DNA from: a virus
Length of the DNA stretch: 64,000 nt
Direction: 5' to 3' (one strand)
IMG/VR virus record: IMGVR_UViG_3300023184_007611
Coordinates: 37,046 to 101,045 of that record
Of the stretch, positions 11,271 through 17,855 are shown piece after piece. The position numbers and the translations under genes were made by a program. Below the pieces are notes generated by a model. The model had not been told where the DNA came from, did not search any database, and saw nothing but the letters and a program-made list of their open reading frames with translations. The stretch's first letter is position 1. Every line of letters starts with the position of its first letter.

Positions 11271-11921
11271 TTAAACATTTTGTGGAGTTAGCCTATAATC
11301 AATTATTTTCATTAATAAATTAAATTCTCTCGTGCCATATAAGTAGAAATCACCACACTTGTTACTACCATGAAAACTTACTGGTAACTCTATGTAATTT
11401 ATATCTTCAAATCTCAAGTGTCTTTTTAATTTACTATTTCTAAATTCATTAGATTTTTTTGTATTAGTATAAAGATTAACGCCAAATAATTTTTCTTGCT
11501 GTTTAATCAAAATATCAATTCCATGTACAGTATCTAATTTCATGTCATATATAACATTTTGATATAGACCACTTTCCTTTAACATTAAAGAAAAATGCAA
11601 ATCTCTTACCAAAGAAGGATAAGTTCTAAATATCCTTGCTTTAAGTCCTGAGATAATATCATTTGAAAGCTTTTGTTGCTTAAGCCATTCTAAGTTTAAC
11701 TTAACATAAGCATTTGCGAAATCATTTTGATCTAAAACTTTTTGGTTAATCAAAATGTTTTCATAAAAACAATTTAAAAACATTGGAAACTGAATTTTAT
11801 GTTCTACATCATGATTCCTGCACTGCATAAAACTTAATTTATAATTTTTAATTGTCTCTTCAATATCATTTGATGTTAAGTAAATCTTATCTAATAAGTT
11901 GTCAAATTCATTGATATCCAT
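11271..11921 (-). CDS. Hypothetical protein, possible nuclease-like fold
   Basis: A 216-residue protein with a helical N-terminal half (about residues 1-120) and a C-terminal half that alternates short strands. In that part DTVHGIDILI is followed by KLFGVNLYTNTKK and, later, IELPVSFHGSNKCGDFYLYG. A charged residue after a beta strand pair followed by a second strand ending in a polar triplet recalls PD-(D/E)XK nucleases, but the usual E-x-K is not present in clean form, so this is only a suggestion. The start MDINEFDNLLD is preceded by CTAGGAGATTC on the minus strand, a strong ribosome binding site. It is divergent from the MYG1-like gene, with about 150 bases of AT-rich promoter space between. 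Confidence 0.5.
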   Translation of the reverse strand: MDINEFDNLLDKIYLTSNDIEETIKNYKLSFMQCRNHDVEHKIQFPMFLNCFYENILINQKVLDQNDFANAYVKLNLEWLKQQKLSNDIISGLKARIFRTYPSLVRDLHFSLMLKESGLYQNVIYDMKLDTVHGIDILIKQQEKLFGVNLYTNTKKSNEFRNSKLKRHLRFEDINYIELPVSFHGSNKCGDFYLYGTREFNLLMKIIDYRLTPQNV

Positions 11922-12067
11922 AGAATCTCCTAGTTAATGGAATTATTATAATATTTAATTTTGGTAATTGCAAGATAATATTATAAATCACTTTATTTTA
12001 TTGACATTAGATTGATTGTGTTTTATAAAACAATTGAATAAAAATTAAGTTTAAAAAAGGAATAACA

Positions 12068-12892
12068 ATGATTATTGTACATGATGGAAGAGCACACGAA
12101 GATGATTTCCTAGCTACTTGTGTTTTGATTTATAAAACAAATCAAAGGGCTTTAAGAACTAAATTTACTTCAGAACACTTGGAAAATTCAGAATATTGGG
12201 TTGTTGATCAAGGATTATCTTTTAATACACAATTACATAATTTTGATCATCATCACATAAAGGAAGAAATTTGTGGGTTTACTATGGTTCTAGATTATTT
12301 TTATGGGAAAACCTATAGAGAAGATTTTCCCCAGCTTAGATTTGTTGAGATATATGATAGCTATGGTTCAAAATCAGCAGCAAAATTTGCCAAAGTATCA
12401 GAAGAAAGTTTAAGTGTAATTCATAGTCCTATTCGTAATTCTATTATCTCAGTGTTCTCTAAAATAAATGGGGAAATTAATGATCCAATGTATTCAGTAA
12501 TGAAGGAAATTGGAAAATCTATTTGCGAAGAAATTGAGAATTGTAAGAAATTAATGCAAATGATTGAAAATGGCGTACAATATTATTCTTTTGAAAACAT
12601 TAAGATATTGGATGTTACTAATTGCAAATTAGATGAAGGTTTTAAAATTGAGAACTTACCTACTAGAAAATATTGCAAGGATAAAAAAATTGAAGTCGAT
12701 GTCGTTCTCACCATAGATAGCAGAAATTCAAACGGTGGATATAGAATGGTTAGTAACAATATTGATGTAATTAAATTTCTTCCTAATGAAAAATCTTATT
12801 TCTGTCATAATAGCGGGTTTTTAATAGCATTTAATAATCTTGATGATTACAAGGAAATAATCATGAATTATATTGAGAAATCGAAAAACTGA
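12068..12892 (+). CDS. MYG1/UPF0160-like metal-dependent hydrolase
   Basis: The 274-residue protein shows the MYG1 (UPF0160) signature: IIVHDGRAHEDDFLATCVL at the N-terminus, with the His and Asp-Asp metal ligands, then VVDQGLSFNTQLHNFDHHH at about residue 48-66, the DHH-like motif. In eukaryotic MYG1 this fold acts as a 3'-5' RNA exonuclease; the bacterial and phage relatives are largely untested. The central segment FVEIYDSYGS and the C-terminal VLTIDSRNSNGGYRMVS also fit the family order. AAAAGGAATAACAATG gives a clear ribosome binding site. The phage gene could be acting on RNA or on nucleotides; the substrate is not evident from sequence. Confidence 0.75.
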   Translation: MIIVHDGRAHEDDFLATCVLIYKTNQRALRTKFTSEHLENSEYWVVDQGLSFNTQLHNFDHHHIKEEICGFTMVLDYFYGKTYREDFPQLRFVEIYDSYGSKSAAKFAKVSEESLSVIHSPIRNSIISVFSKINGEINDPMYSVMKEIGKSICEEIENCKKLMQMIENGVQYYSFENIKILDVTNCKLDEGFKIENLPTRKYCKDKKIEVDVVLTIDSRNSNGGYRMVSNNIDVIKFLPNEKSYFCHNSGFLIAFNNLDDYKEIIMNYIEKSKN

Positions 12893-12953
12893 TGATTTAT
12901 GTAAATATTTTAAATGGTAGGTAATAATTATATATTTATATAATACATAATTC

Positions 12954-13319
12954 ATGTACACAGCAATAGTTTTAGACGAAGAATCTAAAAATAAACTTAA
13001 AGATAAATTTCATTCTTTTTTCAATGACGATTGGAAAATAATTTGCCATCACATGACTATCAACATGGGTAAAGCTTCTGAAGACATTAAAAACATGATA
13101 GGACAAAGGGTTAAATTAGAAGCAGTCACGCTTGCTTTTGACGATCAAGTAGTAGCTGTTGGAGTAATTACAGATGTCCCTTCAGATAATAAAGTAAAAC
13201 ATATTACTGTAGCAGTTAATTACAATAATGGTGGCAAACCATATCTTAGTAATAAATTAACAAATTGGGAGACAATACCAAATATTAAATTGTCTGGGAC
13301 AATTGAAGAAGTTGGTTAA
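12954..13319 (+). CDS. 2H phosphoesterase-like protein
   Basis: A 121-residue protein starting MYTAIVLDEESKNKL. It has two H-x-T motifs, HHMTINMG at about residue 39 and KHITVAVN at about residue 82, spaced as in 2H (LigT/cyclic phosphodiesterase-like) enzymes where the two His-x-Thr pairs flank the active site. Such enzymes cleave or ligate 2',3'-cyclic or 2'-5' phosphodiester bonds. Phage members include RNA-repair proteins and Acb1, which destroys cyclic nucleotide signals of CBASS defence. The protein is small but complete for the minimal fold. Which of these roles applies cannot be read from the sequence. It is followed 8 bases later by a secreted Gly-rich protein gene. Confidence 0.7.
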   Translation: MYTAIVLDEESKNKLKDKFHSFFNDDWKIICHHMTINMGKASEDIKNMIGQRVKLEAVTLAFDDQVVAVGVITDVPSDNKVKHITVAVNYNNGGKPYLSNKLTNWETIPNIKLSGTIEEVG

Positions 13320-13326
13320 ATAAACT

Positions 13327-14187
13327 ATGAGAAAAATAATTGTAATTTTTTTGTTTTTCATAATTGCTTCTACTTCTCAAGCTCAAAAATATAGAAGTAT
13401 TTTACCGCCAAGCCCTCCATTTCCTCCTCCGTTAAACAATACAGTTCAAGCCCAAATTGCCAATCAAAACATTAATTTTAATACTGGAAGTAGTTCTAGT
13501 GGTATTGGTGGTTTTGGCGGTGGATTCCAACAAAATATAGGCGGTATTCAAGGTACTGCTCAATACACACAAAATAATACTCCAGGCATGCAAATTTCGC
13601 AACTTTATCAAATTCCACTTTCTACAGGTGGTGGTGGATTTGGTCAAGGTGGTGGTGGATTCGGTCAAGGCGGTGGTGGATTCGGTCAAGGCGGTGGTGT
13701 CAATACAACTTTTGGTGGCGGATTTGGACAAGGTGGCGGATTTGGACAAGGTGGCGGATTTGGACAAAGCGGTGGTGGATTCGGTCAAGGTAGTGGTGTC
13801 AATACAACTTTTGGTGGCGGATTTGGACAAGGTGGCGGATTTGGACAAAGCGGTGGTGGATTCGGTCAAGGTAGTGGTGTCAATACAACTTTTGGTGGCG
13901 GATTTGGACAAGGTGGCGGATTTGGACAAAGCGGTGGAGTTCAAGCAATTGGTGTGAATAATCTTTTTTATTCTATGGCAATGCAAGGTATTATGTCTGG
14001 TGTTGGTGGTTCAGCATTTCAGAGTGGCGGTGGTGGCAATATGGGCGGTCAAAATATGCGTGGCGGTCAATTTGGTGGTGGTAACATGGGTGGTCAAAAT
14101 ATAGGTGTTTTTGGTGGTGGCAATATGGGTGGTGGTGGATTTGGTCAATTTGGAGGTGGATTTAACAATGGTGATAATGGTCTATAG
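13327..14187 (+). CDS. Secreted Gly-rich repeat protein
   Basis: The protein (286 residues) has a typical signal peptide: MRKIIVIFLFFIIASTSQAQ, with a signal peptidase I site after Ala in SQA. A Pro-rich stretch follows (LPPSPPFPPPL), then a low-complexity body of GGGFGQ and GGFGQSGG units. A larger unit containing VNTTFGGGFGQGGGFGQ occurs three times at spacings of 99 and 81 bases. The end is GGGNMGGQNM-rich. No catalytic motif is visible. It resembles secreted Gly-rich adhesive or cell-wall-associated proteins. In a phage it could be exported to the envelope during infection or be a host-derived gene. The ribosome binding site is weak. Confidence 0.65.
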   Translation: MRKIIVIFLFFIIASTSQAQKYRSILPPSPPFPPPLNNTVQAQIANQNINFNTGSSSSGIGGFGGGFQQNIGGIQGTAQYTQNNTPGMQISQLYQIPLSTGGGGFGQGGGGFGQGGGGFGQGGGVNTTFGGGFGQGGGFGQGGGFGQSGGGFGQGSGVNTTFGGGFGQGGGFGQSGGGFGQGSGVNTTFGGGFGQGGGFGQSGGVQAIGVNNLFYSMAMQGIMSGVGGSAFQSGGGGNMGGQNMRGGQFGGGNMGGQNIGVFGGGNMGGGGFGQFGGGFNNGDNGL

Positions 14188-14214
14188 ACATATATTGCCA
14201 AGAAAGATATTTCA

Positions 14215-14493
14215 ATGAAATCATTTAATTCATGGATGCATAAAAAAGAAAAAAAATACAACTTTGATGATGTACTCAGATTGGCTAAATTAGCTAATGT
14301 AGATAAAAAAGAACTAAATAAATATGAAGAAAAACAATTAATTGATGGTATTAATTCAGAAAAAGAACATGCAATCGGTAAATTTAATGTAATTGGTAAA
14401 AACGAAGAAAAAATACTTAAAATTGCTTTAGCTCACCTTGAAGAAGATAAAGAATATTATTCTAAGCTTAAAAATTGCGTAGAAAAGAAATGA
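14215..14493 (+). CDS. DUF5661-like protein with tag-like N-terminus
   Basis: This 92-residue protein starts MKSFNSWMHKKEKK, a polar variant of the short tag seen on the proteins listed under the tag finding. The rest contains LIDGINSEKEHAI and the C-terminal KIALAHLEEDKEYYSKL, which together match the phage/bacterial DUF5661 pattern (GIN-x-E-x-EHG ... IAxAHLxE-x-xYY-x-xL). Function of that family is unknown to me. Here the tag lacks the (I/L)-x-E ending, so membership in the tagged set is uncertain. It lies in a co-directional run with a small Cys-rich protein and a C39-like peptidase. Confidence 0.65.
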   Translation: MKSFNSWMHKKEKKYNFDDVLRLAKLANVDKKELNKYEEKQLIDGINSEKEHAIGKFNVIGKNEEKILKIALAHLEEDKEYYSKLKNCVEKK

Positions 14494-14505
14494 AATTTAA
14501 TAGAC

Positions 14506-14658
14506 ATGCAAGAAAACATAGACTTTTATTACGATGACAATGGATTAATGGTGCTTACTAAGGAATTTTTATTAAAAAGAGGAAAATGTTGTAAAAGTGG
14601 CTGTAAAAATTGTCCTTATGACTTACATGAAGAAAATATAAATTTAAACAAAAGTTAA
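14506..14658 (+). CDS. Small Cys-rich DUF5522-like protein
   Basis: A 50-residue ORF that fits in the short gap between two larger genes. It reads MQENIDFYYDDNGLMVLTKEF, then RGKCCKSGCKNCPYDLHEE. The motif RG-x-CC-x-x-GC-x-x-CPY is the hallmark of the small DUF5522 family, where a Cys cluster probably binds a metal. No function is established. The start is twelve bases after the stop of the DUF5661-like gene, without a strong ribosome binding site, and translation may be coupled. The conserved cysteine cluster makes it very unlikely to be a chance ORF. Confidence 0.75.
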   Translation: MQENIDFYYDDNGLMVLTKEFLLKRGKCCKSGCKNCPYDLHEENINLNKS

Positions 14659-14715
14659 TAATTTATTTGCTCAATAATGAATAAATAAAGTATAATTCTT
14701 CACATGAGGTGTAAT

Positions 14716-15219
14716 ATGGCAACAAGATGGATTGCTCAAAAAAACAAATCATCATGTGGTCCAGTTGCTATATTAAATATATTGAAATGGCTAGAAGTAG
14801 AAATTAATTATAATAAAGATTATTGCAAATATAAAAGAAAATGTAAATGTACAAAAGAAGGAACACATCAGCCATATTTTGAAAAAAGCCTAAATAGTAT
14901 TGTTGGAATTGATGTAAAAAGCAAAAATTTGCCAACTATAAAAGAAATAGAAGATGCTTTAAATTCAAATTATATAATAATAATGAAATCAACATTTATG
15001 TTTGATTTTAAGAAAATAGAAGGACATTTTTTTATAATAAGTGAAATGACAGAAGAAAGTTTATTTTGCATAAATGACATTTATGGTCAACATACATGGT
15101 ACAACAAACATATATTTGCACAGTATTATTTACAATATCACAAAGGATATTGTGAGGAATGTGGTACTTCTAAATTATGCGGAATATCGCCATATGCTTG
15201 GTTTGTTAAAAAAAAATAG
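14716..15219 (+). CDS. C39-like (papain-fold) cysteine peptidase
   Basis: The protein (167 residues from the second Met) starts MATRWIAQKNKSSCGPVAIL. Gln and Cys of that motif match the oxyanion Gln and catalytic Cys of the C39/papain fold, and GHFFIISEMT with LFCINDIYG supplies the catalytic His and the Asn/Asp. Further Cys pairs (CKYKRKCKC near residue 38 and CEECG near 150) may bind metal. C39 enzymes cut leader peptides at double-Gly sites or act as stand-alone peptidases. No transport or membrane domain is attached here. I chose 14716 because AGGTG lies just upstream; an in-frame ATG at 14704 overlaps that site. Substrate is unknown. Confidence 0.72.
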   Translation: MATRWIAQKNKSSCGPVAILNILKWLEVEINYNKDYCKYKRKCKCTKEGTHQPYFEKSLNSIVGIDVKSKNLPTIKEIEDALNSNYIIIMKSTFMFDFKKIEGHFFIISEMTEESLFCINDIYGQHTWYNKHIFAQYYLQYHKGYCEECGTSKLCGISPYAWFVKKK

Positions 15220-15238
15220 TTTAATTTAAAGCATGGTT

Positions 15239-15796
15239 TTAAACCTCTTTTTTTTTAAATAATTCATAAAGCTGTTCATAGTTCAAGGAATGGCAAAAAT
15301 AATTCTTCAAGTGATATTCTATGTTTTTATTGTTAATATGAAACTGACCTTCACCTACACCACCTTTTTGTTGTTTATCACAATATGAAATACCACATCC
15401 TATATCATTTGATTTCATATTAAATATTAATATTTGATCTTCAAAAAATAACCCATAATAAATTCTATCAAACTCTGCTGGTTTAACATGATTCATACTG
15501 CAATCAAAATTGTTGTTTGCATGATCTTTGAAAGCAATTATTTTATTGCCATCAAAAGAATTCTCAATGCATTCTATAACATTATCTTCTTTCAATAATG
15601 TTTTCCACTTTTCTCTTACAATTGAAAACTTTATTTCTATTCGATGACTAGAATTGCTATCAAATAAATCATGGTAATTGTTAATTGGAGAAGAATAGCT
15701 AAATAGTTTATTGATCATAATTTGACATAAAGTGCCAAATCTTTTATGAGGTAATTGAAATATTCCTTTTTTAAAATCTTCTAAATTCATTTTCAA
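15239..15796 (-). CDS. PD-(D/E)XK restriction-endonuclease-like protein
   Basis: A 185-residue protein with LPHKRFGTLCQIMINKLF, then HDLFDSNSSHRIEIKFS at about residues 41-58. The Asp followed by E-I-K on a strand is a good PD-(D/E)XK active-site pattern. The later segment VKPAEFDRIYYGLFF and the motif GEGQFHINNKNIEYHL resemble the C-terminal part of type II restriction enzymes and their viral relatives. It may degrade host DNA or act as a solitary nuclease; no methyltransferase partner lies nearby. The start is MKMNLEDF, with a second Met two codons later equally possible. It is convergent with the C39 gene and divergent from a tagged membrane protein gene. Confidence 0.65.
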   Translation of the reverse strand: MKMNLEDFKKGIFQLPHKRFGTLCQIMINKLFSYSSPINNYHDLFDSNSSHRIEIKFSIVREKWKTLLKEDNVIECIENSFDGNKIIAFKDHANNNFDCSMNHVKPAEFDRIYYGLFFEDQILIFNMKSNDIGCGISYCDKQQKGGVGEGQFHINNKNIEYHLKNYFCHSLNYEQLYELFKKKEV

Positions 15797-15870
15797 TTAT
15801 ATATTAAAAGTTATTTTTAAATTTTTAAAATTATGATATATATAAAATATATTAACAAAAGGAACATATT

Positions 15871-16551
15871 ATGAAAAGTTTTGAAATTTATTTAATTGAA
15901 CAAGATTTAATTCAAACCATCGGCATCTCAAGAAAACAATTGTATTGTGAAAGTTTATTAAAAGAAAATTTTCAAGTAAATGAATTTCTAAGTTTATTGC
16001 CATCTATGCTTGGTTTACTCGGATCAAGCAAACCTAAAGATGTTGAAAGTGAAGTAAAACAAAAAGATAAAAAATCATTTGTTATAGAATTTTTAAAAAG
16101 TGCTGTTAAAAAATTGGGATTGTTAGTTGTTATTGGTGCATTACTTTACTTAGGTGTAAAAACTGGAATAATAGCACAGTTATTAGGCTGGGCTGGGACT
16201 ATAATTAAAAATATAGTTATGTGGATACTTTCTTTTGCTGGGGATAAAATTAAAGCAATGCTAGAAAAAGCTTATGTAGAATTCAATGGTTTTGTAGTTG
16301 ATACTGCATCACAAATTAATGATAAAACTGGAGAAGCTGGAGAATATCTAAAAGATCTATTCAAAAAAGGCACTGGAACATTTGGAAATCCAGATGTTGG
16401 TAATGCTTGGAAGAATCCACAAGAAACAGATTTTCTAGGAAGAGGCAGAACTATTTTAACTCCAAAAGAAGATCCCAAGCCAATAGATTGGGATGGAATA
16501 AATGATTTCTTTAGAGATAAAAAATTAATTGATCCAGGTTTGTTAAAATAA
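15871..16551 (+). CDS. Tagged membrane protein, paralogue of the 21088 gene product
   Basis: The 226-residue protein begins MKSFEIYLIEQDLI, a member of the tag family with L-I-E at positions 8-10. After a polar region there is a hydrophobic segment LGLLVVIGALLYLGV at about residue 87, then IIAQLLGWAGTIIKNIVMWIL, so one or two membrane segments are likely. The C-terminal 80 residues are soluble and Gly/Pro/Asp-rich. The protein at 21088 shares the tag, the FI-x-SA-x-KK-(L/I)-G entry and the hydrophobic core. AAAGGAACATATTATG is a clear ribosome binding site. I infer a virion-packaged protein that could insert in a membrane on delivery; this is untested. Confidence 0.65.
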   Translation: MKSFEIYLIEQDLIQTIGISRKQLYCESLLKENFQVNEFLSLLPSMLGLLGSSKPKDVESEVKQKDKKSFVIEFLKSAVKKLGLLVVIGALLYLGVKTGIIAQLLGWAGTIIKNIVMWILSFAGDKIKAMLEKAYVEFNGFVVDTASQINDKTGEAGEYLKDLFKKGTGTFGNPDVGNAWKNPQETDFLGRGRTILTPKEDPKPIDWDGINDFFRDKKLIDPGLLK

Positions 16552-16688
16552 TGAATTTAAAATCATTTGTATCTTCAAAAGGATTTAAGAAAATAATATT
16601 AATATTATTTTCTATGTTTGTGCTATATTTTACATTGAAGTTTTTATTAGCAGACTTAATAAATAATTGTAATTGTCTAGAGCATTAA
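16551..16688 (+). CDS. Small single-pass membrane protein
   Basis: A 45-residue ORF whose ATG overlaps the stop of the previous gene (TAATG), a sign of translational coupling. It reads MNLKSFVSSKGFKK, then one clear membrane helix IILILFSMFVLYFTLKFLL, and a short Cys-containing tail. The first residues MNLKSFVSS echo the tag family but without the (I/L)-x-E end. It ends 3 bases before the tagged acetyltransferase-like gene. Functions such as holin-like or regulatory membrane peptides are possible; nothing in the sequence decides. Confidence 0.6.
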   Translation: MNLKSFVSSKGFKKIILILFSMFVLYFTLKFLLADLINNCNCLEH

Positions 16689-16691
16689 ATT

Positions 16692-17078
16692 ATGAAATTT
16701 AAACTTTGGTTTGAAGCTGTCAATCAAAATGTATATGATTTTATAAATTATTTTAATAGACTTGGAAATCCCAATCCTTTAAGCGATGAAGCACATTATA
16801 TAATAGACAATAGAACTTTAATAAAATACACATTAACTACATCTATAGAACCAAATACAGTTTACTTTGATTCTCTTATTGTAATACCACAGAAAACAGG
16901 TGCTGGTACTAATTTCATGAATAAGATAATACAAAAGGCAGATGAGTTAAAAGTTAATATTTCTTTACATGCAATACCATTGCCAACAAAAGATGAATTA
17001 AGTAAAGCAAATTTGTATAAATTCTACAGAAAATTTGGTTTCAAAGGAACTGAATATATGACTAGAAAACACAATTAA
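16692..17078 (+). CDS. Tagged GNAT-fold acetyltransferase-like protein
   Basis: The 128-residue protein starts MKFKLWFEAVNQ, a variant of the shared tag. The remainder is a short GNAT domain: a strand VYFDSLIVIPQKTGAGTNFM containing the Q-x-x-G-x-G acetyl-CoA pyrophosphate loop, a helix KIIQKADELKV, a strand ISLHAIPL and the closing LYKFYRKFGF, where the Y-x-x-x-GF element is typical of the acceptor side. GNAT enzymes move an acetyl group to amines. A packaged acetyltransferase could modify a host protein early in infection, as an inference. Overlaps the convergent membrane gene by 4 bases. Confidence 0.65.
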   Translation: MKFKLWFEAVNQNVYDFINYFNRLGNPNPLSDEAHYIIDNRTLIKYTLTTSIEPNTVYFDSLIVIPQKTGAGTNFMNKIIQKADELKVNISLHAIPLPTKDELSKANLYKFYRKFGFKGTEYMTRKHN

Positions 17079-17365
17079 ATTTTATCATTTTGCTCATCTG
17101 TATCTAAAAAATAAAACATTATAAATGTAAGACCGTAAACTCCTGAAATATACGAAAAAATATAAGAGTTAAAAATTAATATTTCTAATGCACTTATAAT
17201 ATTAACAAAAGGAAAAGTAACGAATAAAAACAATGATATAAAATGAAGAATTTTATCATATATTTTTAAATTTAATAATTCATGTTTGGATGTTAATATC
17301 CCAATCATGAATTTAAATGAATATATTCCAAGTAAAAAACTAGAAGCAGCAATGATGTAGTTCAT
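17075..17365 (-). CDS. Small membrane protein
   Basis: A 96-residue hydrophobic protein with three likely membrane helices (about residues 1-22, 40-58 and 68-85) and a charged tail DTDEQNDK. I use the ATG at 17365 because AAAGGA lies directly upstream; the longer frame to 17383 would begin on a TTG that overlaps that site. No family is recognised. It is divergent from the gene at 17406 and overlaps the 3' end of the tagged GNAT gene by 4 bases. Confidence 0.55.
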   Translation of the reverse strand: MNYIIAASSFLLGIYSFKFMIGILTSKHELLNLKIYDKILHFISLFLFVTFPFVNIISALEILIFNSYIFSYISGVYGLTFIMFYFLDTDEQNDKI

Positions 17366-17405
17366 AAAAATAATTCCTTTCAATTTTTACTATTCTCATA
17401 TACTA

Positions 17406-17855
17406 ATGAAAATAATTATGTTGTGCAACAACAATTTTAAAAATAAATTTAAAATGATAGATATTATTATGAGTTATTCACCTACTAATAATCAATCTTG
17501 GCTAGACCCTTCTGGAAATTTTCATCCTATTGATAGGAAAGATTCTGGAGATGGTTTTTTAACGCACGAACAATGGGCTAAAAATAAGGGATATAAATTA
17601 AAAGGATTATATAAAAAGGGATGGCTTAGAATTAAAAAATATGGTGATACATTGTGGGCGAGTAACGCTGAGAAAGTACCACCTAATTACAAACAAGAAA
17701 GAGAATTACAGAACTGGGCTAGTGAAAATCCAGTTTTTAAAAAAATTTCTTTTGATAATGGAGAAAAAGAAATAATTATTTGGTCTAGATTATCAGAATA
17801 TTACGAAGTAAATTTCAAAGAATGGTTTGATTCTAAAGAAAAAATAATTAATTAA
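17406..17855 (+). CDS. Hypothetical protein with W-L-D-P motif
   Basis: The 149-residue frame has a conserved-looking block NQSWLDPSGNFHPID, then THEQWAKNKGY and KKGWLRIKKYGDTLWA. Similar blocks occur in proteins of large phages and some bacteria, but I know no function for them. The first 21 residues are unlike the rest, and the Met at 17469 (MSYSPTNNQSW) may be the true start; no strong ribosome binding site marks either. The C-terminal part (VNFKEWFDSKEK) contains a stretch that resembles the tag motif, but at the wrong end of the protein. The gene is convergent with the large tagged gene and overlaps it by 4 bases. Confidence 0.5.
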   Translation: MKIIMLCNNNFKNKFKMIDIIMSYSPTNNQSWLDPSGNFHPIDRKDSGDGFLTHEQWAKNKGYKLKGLYKKGWLRIKKYGDTLWASNAEKVPPNYKQERELQNWASENPVFKKISFDNGEKEIIIWSRLSEYYEVNFKEWFDSKEKIIN

